64,000 nucleotides of DNA from Halalkalicoccus jeotgali B3. Its GTDB lineage: Archaea; Halobacteriota; Halobacteria; Halobacteriales; Halalkalicoccaceae. Numbering within the stretch: the stretch's first letter is position 1; each line of letters opens with the position of its first letter. The position numbers and the translations under genes were made by a program. Shown in pieces: positions 9,101 to 17,914 of this stretch. The notes under the pieces are model-generated. The model was not told where the DNA came from, ran no database searches, and saw only the letters and a program-made list of their open reading frames with translations. Location of the stretch: NCBI RefSeq assembly GCF_000196895.1, contig NC_014297.1, positions 2,401,770 to 2,465,769 of the forward strand, read 5' to 3'.

Positions 9101-10588
9101 CTACCCGTCGAGACGCTCGCGTAGCAGTCGGTTGACCTGTCCGGGGTCGGCGCTACCGCCCGTTTTCCCCATCACTTGCCCGACGAGGAAGTTGATCGCG
9201 CCGTCGTCGCCCGATTCGAGGTCGGCGACCGCCTCGGGGTTCTCCTCGATCGCCTCCGTGACGGCGGCGGCGACCGCGTCGTCGTCGGTTTTTCCGAGGT
9301 CGCGCTTCTGAACGACGGCGTCGGGGTCGGTTCCCGAATCGAGCATCTCCCGGAGAACGATCTCGCGGGCGTTCTTCGCGGTGATCTCCCCTCCGGAAAC
9401 CAGTTCGACGAGCCGGCGCACCTCGTCCAGTCGGTCCTCGACGTCGGTGACCGCCATGTCGCGGTAGTTAAGTTCTCCCAACAGGTCGTCCGCCACCCAC
9501 GTCGCCGCCAGATCGGGCTCGAAGTCCCTCGCCAGGTCCTCGTAGAAGTCCGCGACCTGTTTCGTCGAGGTGAGTTTCGAGGCCGCCTCCTCGCCCAGCC
9601 CGTACTCCTCTCGAAAGCGCTCGCGCCGGGCGTCGGGCAGTTCGGGGATGTCGATCTTCGACGTCCAGTCCGCCACTCTGAGAACGGGCAGGTCGTACTC
9701 CGGGAAGTACCGGTAGTCCTTCTCCTCTTCTTTCGACCGCATCGAGACGGTGATGCCCCGGGACTCGTCCCAGTGGCGCGTCTCCTGTTCGATCTCGCGC
9801 CCTCTGCGAACGGCGTTTTTCTGTCTCGTCACCTCGTAAGCCAGCGCTTTCTCCGCGCCCTTGTGACTGGAGATGTTCTTGACCTCGGTCCGGTTGGCTG
9901 CCGCGAGCGTCTCCGCGTCGATGAAGCCGTCCTCCTCGACGTCCTCGCCGTCCACCAGCGAGATGTTGGCGTCGACTCGCAGCGAGCCGTCGCGCTGGCT
10001 GTCGAAGATCCCCAGATACTCGAGGACCTCCTCGAGTTTGGCGAGAAAGGCCCGCGTCTCCTTGGGGCTCCGAAAGTCGGGCCGGGTGACGATCTCCATC
10101 AGCGGGATCCCTGCGCGGTTGTAGTTGACGAGGGTGTGGTCGGCGGTTTCGATGTTTCCCCCTTCGTGCTGGAGGCTGCCCGGGTCCTCCTCGAGGTGGG
10201 CGCGCTCGATTCCGATCTCCCGGCGCTCGCCCTCGACGCCGATCTCCAAACGTCCGTCTTGGCAGAGCGGGGCGTCGTACTGGGTGATCTGGAAGTTCTT
10301 CGGCAGGTCGGGATAGTAGTAGTTCTTCCGGTGGAATCGAGTCTGCTGGGGGATCTCGGCGTCGATGGCCTTGCCGAGTTTCACCGCTGACTCGACGGCG
10401 GCCTCGTTGAGAACGGGGAGTGCTCCCGGCAGCCCGAGACAGGTCGGACAGGTGTGGGTGTTGGGTTCGGCGCCGCCTAGGTCGGTCGAACAGCCACAGA
10501 ACACCTTCGTCTCGGTTTCGAGTTGGACGTGGACCTCGAGTCCGATCACGACCGCGAGATCGCGCTCGTGGGTCGCCTGCGCAGTCAT
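9101..10588 (-). CDS. gatB: Aspartyl/glutamyl-tRNA amidotransferase subunit B
   Basis: GatB of the heterotrimeric GatCAB transamidase, 495 residues. It phosphorylates and amidates misacylated Asp-tRNA-Asn (and Glu-tRNA-Gln where relevant) using ammonia from GatA. The N-terminus has the family pattern VVIGLEVHVQLETETKVFCG. The structural zinc site is Cys31, Cys33, Cys47 and Cys50 (CGCS and CPTCLGLPG). The catalytic cradle includes YYPDLPKNFQITQYD and GIPLMEIVTRPD. The C-terminal YqeY-like tail domain runs from about residue 350 to the end, with FLVGQVMGKTGGSADPGQVN at its close. No gatA or gatC is adjacent. Together with the archaeal AspRS at the start of the window it supports the indirect Asn-tRNA route. 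Confidence 0.96.
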   Translation of the reverse strand: MTAQATHERDLAVVIGLEVHVQLETETKVFCGCSTDLGGAEPNTHTCPTCLGLPGALPVLNEAAVESAVKLGKAIDAEIPQQTRFHRKNYYYPDLPKNFQITQYDAPLCQDGRLEIGVEGERREIGIERAHLEEDPGSLQHEGGNIETADHTLVNYNRAGIPLMEIVTRPDFRSPKETRAFLAKLEEVLEYLGIFDSQRDGSLRVDANISLVDGEDVEEDGFIDAETLAAANRTEVKNISSHKGAEKALAYEVTRQKNAVRRGREIEQETRHWDESRGITVSMRSKEEEKDYRYFPEYDLPVLRVADWTSKIDIPELPDARRERFREEYGLGEEAASKLTSTKQVADFYEDLARDFEPDLAATWVADDLLGELNYRDMAVTDVEDRLDEVRRLVELVSGGEITAKNAREIVLREMLDSGTDPDAVVQKRDLGKTDDDAVAAAVTEAIEENPEAVADLESGDDGAINFLVGQVMGKTGGSADPGQVNRLLRERLDG

Positions 10589-10707
10589 TGGCCGGGCTTC
10601 GATCCGGACCGCATAAAGGCTACCGGGAGACCGATCCCGCCCGAGTAGTTAATTCACGGACACGTGTCTGACGCAGGTTTATGTCCGCCGAGCGAGGTAA
10701 CGTGTGT

Positions 10708-10932
10708 ATGCCCAACAGAGTCGAGGACCTCGAATCGCGGCTCCGCGAACTCGAAGCCACGGTGCGTGGACTCACCGAAGAGCTCGTCGAGACGAACGAA
10801 CGGCTCCGCGAACTCGAAGCCACCCACGAGGAAGACGCCGAGATAGAAACCCGCGAGGTCGGAGTCGAAACCGATAGGAGCGAGCGCGAGGAATCGGAAG
10901 ACGACACGGCCAACGACATCATCGTCGCGTAG
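10708..10932 (+). CDS. Small coiled-coil protein upstream of smc (DUF7518-like)
   Basis: A 74-residue, strongly acidic protein. Residues 4-43 form a heptad-like coiled coil (RVEDLESRLRELEATVRGL, then LRELEATHEED), followed by an acidic tail ending DDTANDIIVA. The phrase LRELEAT occurs twice, encoded by near-identical DNA (ctccgcgaactcgaagccac, about 10741 and 10804). The start at 10708 is chosen over an in-frame ATG at 10681 because the protein then begins MPNRVEDLE, which I recall as the haloarchaeal form. It ends 16 bases before smc on the same strand, so it is likely cotranscribed and may partner condensin. That role is inference from position only. Confidence 0.75.
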   Translation: MPNRVEDLESRLRELEATVRGLTEELVETNERLRELEATHEEDAEIETREVGVETDRSEREESEDDTANDIIVA

Positions 10933-10948
10933 TCCGCCGGTCCTTACC

Positions 10949-13900
10949 ATGCACATTCGAGCGCTCGTCCTCGAGAACTTCAAGAGCTTCGGCAGAAAGA
11001 CACGAATTCCGTTCTACGAGGACTTCACCACCGTCAGCGGCCCCAACGGCTCGGGCAAGTCGAACATCATCGACAGCGTGCTCTTTGCGCTCGGACTGGC
11101 CCGTGCCCGCGGGATCCGCGCCGAGAAGCTCACCGACCTGATCTACAACCCCGGTCACGACGGCACGGACTCCCAAGAAGGGCCCCGCGAGGCGAGCGTG
11201 GAGGTCGTCCTCGACAACACCGATGGCACGCTCGCGCGCGAGCAGGTCGTCAGCGCCGCCGGCAGCGAGGACATCGGCGACGTCGAGACGATCTCGGTTC
11301 GGCGGCGGGTAAAACGCACCGAGGACAACTACTACTCCTATTACTACCTCAACGACCGGTCGGTGAACCTCTCGGACATCCAGGACCTGCTCGCGCAGGC
11401 CGGCGTCACCCCCGAGGGCTACAACGTCGTCATGCAGGGCGACGTGACGGGGATCATCAACATGACCGCCGGACAGCGCCGCGAGATCATCGACGAGATC
11501 GCGGGCGTCGCGGAGTTCGACGCGAAAAAGGAGTCGGCCTTCGAGGAGCTCGAGACGGTCAAAGACCGGATCGAGGAGGCCGAACTCCGCATCGAGGAGA
11601 AAGAAGACCGCCTCGACCAGTTGAAAGACGAACGCGAAACCGCACTGGAGTACAAATCGCTCCGGGAGGAAAAAGAGGAGTTCGAGGGGTATCTGAAGGC
11701 CGCCGAGCTGGAGGAAAAGCGCGCGGAACTCGACGCCAAAGAGAGCCGGATCGAACAGAAGCGCGAGAAAGTAGAGGAGCTCCGCCGGGAGCTCGACGAG
11801 AAGCAGGGTGCCGTCACGCGCCTCGAAGAGGACTTAGAGGACTTAAACGCCGAGATCGAGCGCAAAGGCGAGGACGAACAGCTCGCGATCAAACGCGAGA
11901 TCGAGGGAATCAAAGGCGAGATCAGCCGGTTCGAGGACAGGATCGAAAACGCAGAAGAGGCCATCGACGAGGCCGAAAGCGACCGACGGGAGGCGTTCGT
12001 CGGGGTCGACAGGAAAGAGGAGACGATCGCCGACCTCGATACGGAGATCCGCGAGACGAAGTTGGAGAAGGCCTCCGTGAAGGCCGACATCCAGGAGAAG
12101 GAGGCCGAGCGGGAGGAGATCGAAGCAGCAATCGAGGACGTCGACACGGAGTTCGACGAGCTGAAGGCCGATCTGCGGGAGAAAAAGGCCGCTCTCGAGG
12201 CGGCGCGCGACGAGCGAAACGAACACCAGCGCGAGCAGGACCGCCTGCTCGACGAGGCCCGCCGGCGCTCGAACGCGATCGGCGAGAAGGAGAACGAACG
12301 CGAGGAGACGCTCGAAGCGGTGCCCGAAATCGAGTCCGAGATCGACGATCTGGAGGACGAGCGCGAACGGGCCGTGAAGAACCGCGAGCAGATCGACGCG
12401 GTGGTCGAGGACCTCAAGGAGGAGAAGCGAGAGTTTCAGGGAAAGCTCGACGGGATCGAGGACGACCTTCAAGCCAAACAGCAGGAGTACGCGGAGCTCG
12501 AGGCCAAGGCCGGCGAGAGCGGCGACAGCTCGTATGGCCGGGCGGTCTCGACGATCCTCAATGCGGGCATGGACGGCGTCCACGGCACCGTCGGCCAATT
12601 AGGAGGCGTCGACTCGCGGTACGCCACCGCCTGCGAGACCGCGGCGGGCGGCCGGCTCGCGAACGTCGTGGTCGACGACGACGGGGTCGGCCAGCGCTGT
12701 ATCGAACACCTGAAATCGCGCAACGCGGGCCGGGCGACGTTCCTCCCGATGACGGAGATGCGAAACCGCTCGCTCTCCTCGCCGCCGCGTGCGGAGGGCG
12801 TGGTCGACTTCGCGTACAACCTCGTCGATTTCGATACTGCGTACGCGGGGATCTTCTCGTACGTGCTCGGCGATACGCTCGTCGTCGAGGACATCGACAC
12901 CGCACGGGACCTGATGGGCAAGTACCGGCTCGTGACGCTCGACGGGGAGCTGGTCGAGAAAAGCGGCGCGATGACCGGCGGGAGCCGCTCGGGCTCGCGC
13001 TACTCGTTTTCGAAATCGGGCAAAGGACAGTTAGAACGGGTCGCCGAGGCGATCACTGACTTACAGGACCGGCGCGAGTCGGTGCGCTCGGAGCTCCGAG
13101 GGGCCGAAGAGCGCCTCGAGAGCGCCCGCGATCGGAAAACCGAGGCCACGGAGCAGGTCCGTGAGATCGAAAGCACGATCGAGAAGAAACGCGAGGCGAT
13201 CGAGGAGCGCGAAGCGAAGGCCGAGCGGTTGGTCGAGGAAGTCGAGGAACTGGAGGACGCCCGCGGGGACGTCGACGAGCGTATGGGCGAGATCGAGGAA
13301 AAGATCACGGAGGCAACCGGAGAGATCGAGGAGCTCGAAGGCGACATCGAGGAGCTCGAGGGCGAGCTCGCCGACTCGGAGATTCCCGAACTGACCGCCC
13401 AGCTCGACGGGATCGACGACGCGATCGACGAACTGGAGGACGCCCTCGACGAGCACGACGGACGCCTCAACGAACTCCAGCTCGAAAAACAGTACGCGGA
13501 CAACGCCATCTCGGATCTGGACGAGCAGGCCTCGAACGCAGAGGAGCGTATCGAGAAGCAGGAGAGACGTATCGAGGAGTTCGAGACCGAGATCGAAAAG
13601 CAAGAGGAGCGCCTCGAGGGGAAGCGCGAGGCCGTTGAGGAACTCGAAGCCGAACTGACCGAAAAGAAGGAGGAGCGCCGCGAACTTCGCGGAACGCTCG
13701 GCGAGGCGGCCGACGAGCGCGACGTGGCCAAGGAGAAGGTCGGCACGACCGAGAGTCGTCTCGAAGGGCTGGAGGCCAGCGCCCGCGGGCTCGAAACCGA
13801 CATCGCCGACCTAGAGGGGGAGGTCGGCGAGTACGACCCCGAGGAGATCCCCGATCACGACACCGTCGAGTCGCGGATCGCGGAGCTCGGTAGCGAAATG

Positions 13901-14536
13901 GAGGCCCTCGAACCCGTCAACATGCTCGCGATCGACGAGTACGACCGGGTCGAAGGGGAGCTCGACACCCTCACCGACCGCAAGGACGTGCTCGTCGAGG
14001 AGCGCGAGGGGATCACGGAGCGCATCGACTCGTACGAACAGCAAAAGCGCGACACGTTCATGGACGCCTACCGGGCGATCGACGAGCAGTTCCAGGAGAT
14101 CTTCTCGCGCTTGTCGGCCGGCACCGGGGAGCTCCACCTCGAAGACGAGGACGACCCCTTCGACGGTGGCTTAACGATGAAGGCCCAGCCCGCCGATAAG
14201 CCCATCCAGCGCCTCGACGCGATGAGTGGGGGCGAGAAGTCCCTGACGGCGCTGGCCTTTATCTTCGCCATCCAGCGGTACAACCCCGCGCCCTTTTACG
14301 CGCTCGACGAGGTCGACGCCTTCCTCGACGCGGCGAACGCCGATCGGGTCGGAGAGCTAGTCGACGAACTCGCGAGCGACGCCCAGTTCGTCGTCGTCTC
14401 GCACCGCTCGGCGATGCTCGAACGCTCCGAGCGCGCCATCGGCGTCACCATGCAGGGCAACAACGTCAGCAGCGTCACCGGGATCGACCTCGCGGGAACG
14501 ACCGAGGACGAGGAGGCAGCGACCGCCGATGACTGA
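10949..14536 (+). CDS. smc: Chromosome segregation ATPase SMC
   Basis: Full-length SMC of 1195 residues that organises and compacts the chromosome as a ring-shaped ATPase dimer. The Walker A motif GPNGSGKS is at residues 31-38. The N-terminal head is followed by a long coiled coil (about 170-515), the hinge (about 525-680, with the Gly-rich GAMTGGSRSGSRYSF at its end), and the returning coiled coil (about 690-1040). The C-terminal head has the ABC signature MSGGEKSLTALAFIFA (about 1091) and Walker B FYALDEVDAFLD. It overlaps scpA by 8 bases (14529-14536), which implies translational coupling, and follows a small coiled-coil gene at 16 bases. Confidence 0.97.
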   Translation: MHIRALVLENFKSFGRKTRIPFYEDFTTVSGPNGSGKSNIIDSVLFALGLARARGIRAEKLTDLIYNPGHDGTDSQEGPREASVEVVLDNTDGTLAREQVVSAAGSEDIGDVETISVRRRVKRTEDNYYSYYYLNDRSVNLSDIQDLLAQAGVTPEGYNVVMQGDVTGIINMTAGQRREIIDEIAGVAEFDAKKESAFEELETVKDRIEEAELRIEEKEDRLDQLKDERETALEYKSLREEKEEFEGYLKAAELEEKRAELDAKESRIEQKREKVEELRRELDEKQGAVTRLEEDLEDLNAEIERKGEDEQLAIKREIEGIKGEISRFEDRIENAEEAIDEAESDRREAFVGVDRKEETIADLDTEIRETKLEKASVKADIQEKEAEREEIEAAIEDVDTEFDELKADLREKKAALEAARDERNEHQREQDRLLDEARRRSNAIGEKENEREETLEAVPEIESEIDDLEDERERAVKNREQIDAVVEDLKEEKREFQGKLDGIEDDLQAKQQEYAELEAKAGESGDSSYGRAVSTILNAGMDGVHGTVGQLGGVDSRYATACETAAGGRLANVVVDDDGVGQRCIEHLKSRNAGRATFLPMTEMRNRSLSSPPRAEGVVDFAYNLVDFDTAYAGIFSYVLGDTLVVEDIDTARDLMGKYRLVTLDGELVEKSGAMTGGSRSGSRYSFSKSGKGQLERVAEAITDLQDRRESVRSELRGAEERLESARDRKTEATEQVREIESTIEKKREAIEEREAKAERLVEEVEELEDARGDVDERMGEIEEKITEATGEIEELEGDIEELEGELADSEIPELTAQLDGIDDAIDELEDALDEHDGRLNELQLEKQYADNAISDLDEQASNAEERIEKQERRIEEFETEIEKQEERLEGKREAVEELEAELTEKKEERRELRGTLGEAADERDVAKEKVGTTESRLEGLEASARGLETDIADLEGEVGEYDPEEIPDHDTVESRIAELGSEMEALEPVNMLAIDEYDRVEGELDTLTDRKDVLVEEREGITERIDSYEQQKRDTFMDAYRAIDEQFQEIFSRLSAGTGELHLEDEDDPFDGGLTMKAQPADKPIQRLDAMSGGEKSLTALAFIFAIQRYNPAPFYALDEVDAFLDAANADRVGELVDELASDAQFVVVSHRSAMLERSERAIGVTMQGNNVSSVTGIDLAGTTEDEEAATADD

Positions 14537-15335
14537 GCCCACGATGCCGGAACCCGACGCGGAGAGCGAACCCGTCGAGTTGCTGGTCCAACTCGCCGAG
14601 GAAGGCGAGATCGAGCCGTGGGACATCGATATCGTCGAGGTGACCGACGCGTTCCTCGCGAAACTCGACGCGGCGGACCTGCGCACCTCGGGCCGGGCGC
14701 TCTTCTATGCGAGTGTCCTGTTGCGGATGAAAAGCGACGAGCTGCTCTCCGAGGACGACGAGGAGGAGTTCGACGACTGGGAGGCCGAGATGCACATGGG
14801 AGAGGACGAGCCGTTTCCCGAGGACCCCATCGGGAACCTCGAACGCGAGATGGAGCGCCGCCTCGATCGTAAACACGCCCGTGGTTCGCCCGAGACGCTC
14901 GACGAACTGGTAAGAGAACTGCGCGAGGCCGAGCGCGACTCGTGGTGGAAAGAATCGCGCGAGTACGATACCTCGGGTTCGCCAAAGGGCTTTCAACGGG
15001 GCACCCAGACGCTCGATTACCACGCGGCCGACGAGTTCCGCGCCGAGGAGGAACCGACCGCCGAGGAGGTGACCGGGACCGCCCACGGCGAGGACATCGA
15101 GGACACCATCACGCAGGTCTACGCCGCACTCGACGAGCAGTACAGCGCCGGGCGCGAGGAGGTGCTCTTCGGCGAGATCCGTTCGGCCGGCGGCACGCGC
15201 GTCGAGACGTTCCTCGCATTGCTCTTTCTGGCCCATCGCGGGCAGGTTTCGCTCCATCAGGACGACCTCTTTGGCGACCTCTGGGTGCGAAATCCCGCGG
15301 CGACGACCGAGGGAGCCGAAGCGATCGCCGATTGA
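14529..15335 (+). CDS. scpA: Segregation and condensation protein A (kleisin)
   Basis: Kleisin subunit of the SMC complex, 268 residues. The N-terminal domain carries the ScpA pattern PVELLVQLAEEGEIEPWDID. It is followed by a helix (DAADLRTSGRALFYASVLLR in outline) that binds the SMC neck. The middle is an acidic linker, and the C-terminal winged helix (about 200-265, EVLFGEIRSAGGTRVETFLA) contacts the SMC cap. The ATG lies inside the last codons of smc (8-base overlap). No scpB follows: the next frames are a 32-codon open frame and DoxX. Haloarchaeal genomes often separate or lack a recognisable scpB. Confidence 0.93.
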   Translation: MTEPTMPEPDAESEPVELLVQLAEEGEIEPWDIDIVEVTDAFLAKLDAADLRTSGRALFYASVLLRMKSDELLSEDDEEEFDDWEAEMHMGEDEPFPEDPIGNLEREMERRLDRKHARGSPETLDELVRELREAERDSWWKESREYDTSGSPKGFQRGTQTLDYHAADEFRAEEEPTAEEVTGTAHGEDIEDTITQVYAALDEQYSAGREEVLFGEIRSAGGTRVETFLALLFLAHRGQVSLHQDDLFGDLWVRNPAATTEGAEAIAD

Positions 15336-15395
15336 CTGAGGATCGTGTTATCAGTTAGCATTACCCTTATGTGGCACGACGTGGTATGATAGAGT

Positions 15396-15494
15396 ATGTC
15401 ACCCACAAGAATCCGCGAGCGGCTGACCGAAACCGAAGGCCGGGTCGATCCGGAAGAGTTCGTCTCGGCGCTCGATTACGTCCGCGGAAAGTGA
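15396..15494 (+). CDS. Possible 32-residue peptide
   Basis: An ATG at 15396 opens a short frame that reads MSPTRIRERLTETEGRVDPE and then a segment ending SALDYVRGK before TGA. Codon use matches neighbouring genes and the composition is helical and charged, so it could be a real microprotein or the remnant of a longer gene. An AT-rich stretch (ttaccctta) lies about 30 bases upstream and might be a TATA box. I recognise no family. It sits between scpA and the DoxX gene, a 255-base interval otherwise empty. Confidence 0.35.
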   Translation: MSPTRIRERLTETEGRVDPEEFVSALDYVRGK

Positions 15495-15590
15495 TCTGTC
15501 GATTTCCGACGTTCCAAGTATCCGTCCGGTCAGAAACCTCTCAAAAACGGTTATTATCCGAGACTTCCATACTAGCAACGGGTAATTCAC

Positions 15591-16079
15591 ATGTACCAAC
15601 ACGTTCGAAACGGAGAGGGACGGGGCTGGAGTCCGGTGTTTGTGCGGGTCGCACTCGGGCTCGTTTTTCTGGTCGCCGGGGTCGGCAAGGTCTTCGCAGT
15701 CGGCCCGAAGGCGACGGGGATCGCCGGTTTCGCAGGGTTCCTCGCGAGCCTCGGCGTTCCGATGCCCACGCTGTTTGCGTGGCTCGTCGGACTTCTCGAG
15801 TTGACGGGCGGGGCACTGTTGCTGCTGGGCCTATTCACGCGCTACGCCGCGGTGTTGCTGGCGATCGACATGCTCGTCGCGACCCTGCTCGTCCACCTGC
15901 CCAGCGGCTTCGCCGTCGGCAACGGAGGCTACGAGTACACACTGGTGTTGGCGCTCGTTTCGATCTCGCTGGTCTTCAGCGGCCCCGGGCGTCTCGCGCT
16001 GGAGTACGCCGTCTTCGACCGCGAGTTCCTGCCCGGCAACAGCCGTCGCTCCGACTCGGCCGAGGAAGTTCGAGCCTGA
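15591..16079 (+). CDS. DoxX family membrane protein
   Basis: A 162-residue integral membrane protein with four hydrophobic segments. The DoxX pattern is visible: RVALGLVFLVAGVGKVF at about 20-36, FAWLVGLLELTGGALLLLGL at about 63-82, and RYAAVLLAIDMLVATLLVH after it. Members include subunits of thiosulfate:quinone oxidoreductase and many uncharacterised membrane proteins; nothing here assigns the substrate. It is preceded by an AT-rich stretch (ggttattatcc, about 40 bases upstream) that could be its promoter. It stands alone and converges on the methylthioadenosine phosphorylase gene. Confidence 0.85.
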   Translation: MYQHVRNGEGRGWSPVFVRVALGLVFLVAGVGKVFAVGPKATGIAGFAGFLASLGVPMPTLFAWLVGLLELTGGALLLLGLFTRYAAVLLAIDMLVATLLVHLPSGFAVGNGGYEYTLVLALVSISLVFSGPGRLALEYAVFDREFLPGNSRRSDSAEEVRA

Positions 16080-16085
16080 GCGGGT

Positions 16086-16940
16086 TCAGAGATACTCGCC
16101 GACCAGCGGCTCGACCCGCTCGCGGGTCTTCTCGGGGATCGCATCGGTGGGCGTGTTGATCGTCCCTTCGAGGGAGGTATGGGCCGCACACTCGTGGTCC
16201 TCCGGGAGCGTGCGGATCGCCTCCTCGACGACGGCTTTGATCGCTTTTTGGTTCTGTTCTGCGTTTTCGAGGACCTCCTGGAGGGTGACTTCGCTGTCCT
16301 CTTTCCAGACGTCGTAGTCGGTGACGCCGGCGACGGTAGCGTAGGCCATCTCGGCCTCACGGGCGAGTTTCGCCTCGGGAATCGCGGTCATACCAACCAG
16401 ATCCCAGCCCTGGCTCCGATAGAACTCGCTTTCGGCCTTCGTGGAGTACTGTGGACCCTCGATGCAGACGTAGGTCCCGCCCTTCGAGACGTCGGCGTCG
16501 ATCGTGCTCCGGGCGGCCTCGGTGAGATGATCGACGAGTTCGGGGCTGTAGGGGTAGGTGAAGGGCTGGTGGACCACGATCCCCTCGCCGTAGAAGGTCA
16601 TCTCGCGGTGGCGGGTGCGGTCGACGATCTGGTCGGGGATCACGAGCGTCCCCGGTTCGAGTTCCTCTTTGAGCGAGCCGACGGCGTTCGAGGCGACGAT
16701 ATGGGAGACACCGACGGATTTGAGCGCGTAAATGTTCGCCCGGTAGGGGAGGTTCGTCGGCGAGCGCCCGTGGTCCTCGCCGTGGCGTGGCAGGAAGGCG
16801 ATTTCTGTACCCGTCTCTCCGAACTCGCCGATGGTGACGGGAGCGCTCGGGTCGCCGTAGGGCGTTTCGACGTGTTCCTCGTGGGTGTGTTCGAGCGGTA
16901 GTGCCTCGTAGATGCCGCTGCCGCCGATGAAGCCGATCAT
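16086..16940 (-). CDS. mtnP: S-methyl-5'-thioadenosine phosphorylase
   Basis: Purine nucleoside phosphorylase/MTAP family, 284 residues. It splits methylthioadenosine to adenine and methylthioribose-1-phosphate during polyamine and methionine recycling. The phosphate-binding GGSGIYEA is at the N-terminus, then FLPRHGEDH, NLPYRANIYALKSVGV, GPQYSTKAESEFYRS (substrate binding) and GMTAIPEAKLAREAEM (the purine-recognition loop). The family also includes enzymes acting on inosine or guanosine, and some archaeal members accept several nucleosides; the exact substrate cannot be settled by eye. It is adjacent to and divergent from the deaminase fusion gene. Confidence 0.92.
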   Translation of the reverse strand: MIGFIGGSGIYEALPLEHTHEEHVETPYGDPSAPVTIGEFGETGTEIAFLPRHGEDHGRSPTNLPYRANIYALKSVGVSHIVASNAVGSLKEELEPGTLVIPDQIVDRTRHREMTFYGEGIVVHQPFTYPYSPELVDHLTEAARSTIDADVSKGGTYVCIEGPQYSTKAESEFYRSQGWDLVGMTAIPEAKLAREAEMAYATVAGVTDYDVWKEDSEVTLQEVLENAEQNQKAIKAVVEEAIRTLPEDHECAAHTSLEGTINTPTDAIPEKTRERVEPLVGEYL

Positions 16941-17016
16941 ACCCCGTTTTCCTCGGAGCGGCTACAAAACCGTGCTGGATCGGAACGATCAATCCGCCTA
17001 CGGTAGTCCATAGCGT

Positions 17017-17859
17017 ATGGCTACTGACGGAATCGACATGGACGGGCGAGTGCTTCGGGCGGTCTCGAACGACGGGGATGGGACAGTAAGCGACGCGACG
17101 ACGTTCCGGTTCGAGCAGGAGAGGGACCTGATTCAGGCCCGTTACGAAGGCGGAGAGATAAGACGGGGGTTCCTCGTCGGCCGGAGCGACGGCGAGACCC
17201 TCGACTTCCGGTATACGCATCTGACGGTTGAGGGTGAGACCGCGACCGGTCGCTCGGTCGATGTGGTCGACCGCCTCCCCGATGGGCGGGTTCGCCTCCA
17301 CGAGGAGTGGTCATGGGACTCGAAGGAGGGCTCGGGAACGAGCGTACTTGAAGAGATCGACGGGGAGGACGGTGATCCTACCGACCACAAACCACACCCT
17401 ATGCCGCAACCATCCTCCCGCATGAACGAGGAGCGATTCATGCGCCGAGCGATCGAACTCGCCCGCGAGGCTGCAGAGCGCGGCGACAATCCCTTCGGTT
17501 CCGTTCTCGTCCACGACGGCGAGATCGTGATGGAGGACTCCAATAGAGTCGCCACCGAGGACGACATCCGCAGACACCCCGAGTTGACCCTCGCCCGACT
17601 CGCCGTGCGCGAGCTCGATCCCGAGATCAGAAGCGAGACGACGATGTACACGAGCACCGAGCCCTGTCCGATGTGTGCCGGCGGAATGGTTTATGCGGGG
17701 TTCGATCGGGTGGTGTACGCGACCTCCGGGCCGGAGATCGCCGCGTTCACCGGCCACGACCCGGGTGTTCGAGCGGCGGAAATCCTCGATGGAGTGACCG
17801 AGGTCGAGGGGCCATTCTGTCACGAGGCGGCCCTCGCGCTCCACGAGTCGGTGTGGTGA
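17017..17859 (+). CDS. Two-domain fusion: small N-acetylglutamate-synthase-like domain plus nucleoside deaminase
   Basis: 280 residues with two unrelated parts. Residues 8-112 resemble the stand-alone family of about 110 residues often annotated as N-acetylglutamate synthase-like (MDGRVLRAVSNDGDGTVS, FRYTHLTVEGETATGRSVD, LPDGRVRLHEEWSWDS). Residues 135-280 are a zinc nucleoside/guanine deaminase of the CDA fold, with HPE (about 188-190) and PCPMCAGGMVYAGFDRVVYA. The zinc His is followed by Pro where most relatives have Ala; the catalytic Glu is kept. The linker (about 113-134, GDPTDHKPHPMPQPSSR) is encoded by DNA that looks like an intergenic spacer with its own ATG codons (17401 and 17422). 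A one-base insertion upstream of it would place a TGA in frame near 17372. Either a natural fusion by stop loss or a sequencing indel fits. Confidence 0.8.
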   Translation: MATDGIDMDGRVLRAVSNDGDGTVSDATTFRFEQERDLIQARYEGGEIRRGFLVGRSDGETLDFRYTHLTVEGETATGRSVDVVDRLPDGRVRLHEEWSWDSKEGSGTSVLEEIDGEDGDPTDHKPHPMPQPSSRMNEERFMRRAIELAREAAERGDNPFGSVLVHDGEIVMEDSNRVATEDDIRRHPELTLARLAVRELDPEIRSETTMYTSTEPCPMCAGGMVYAGFDRVVYATSGPEIAAFTGHDPGVRAAEILDGVTEVEGPFCHEAALALHESVW

Positions 17860-17914
17860 GCGCTGACACCCGTCAAGAAAGCTCATATAGTTCGGGCTGT
17901 TTCGGTTCGAAGTA

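Noticed and set aside
10949-14536. Long Ser/Arg-rich minus-strand frames inside smc
   Set aside because: Produced by antisense reading of Glu/Lys/Arg coiled-coil codons.
15399-15602. 67-codon minus-strand frame before the DoxX gene
   Set aside because: Poor codon pattern and overlaps the likely DoxX promoter.
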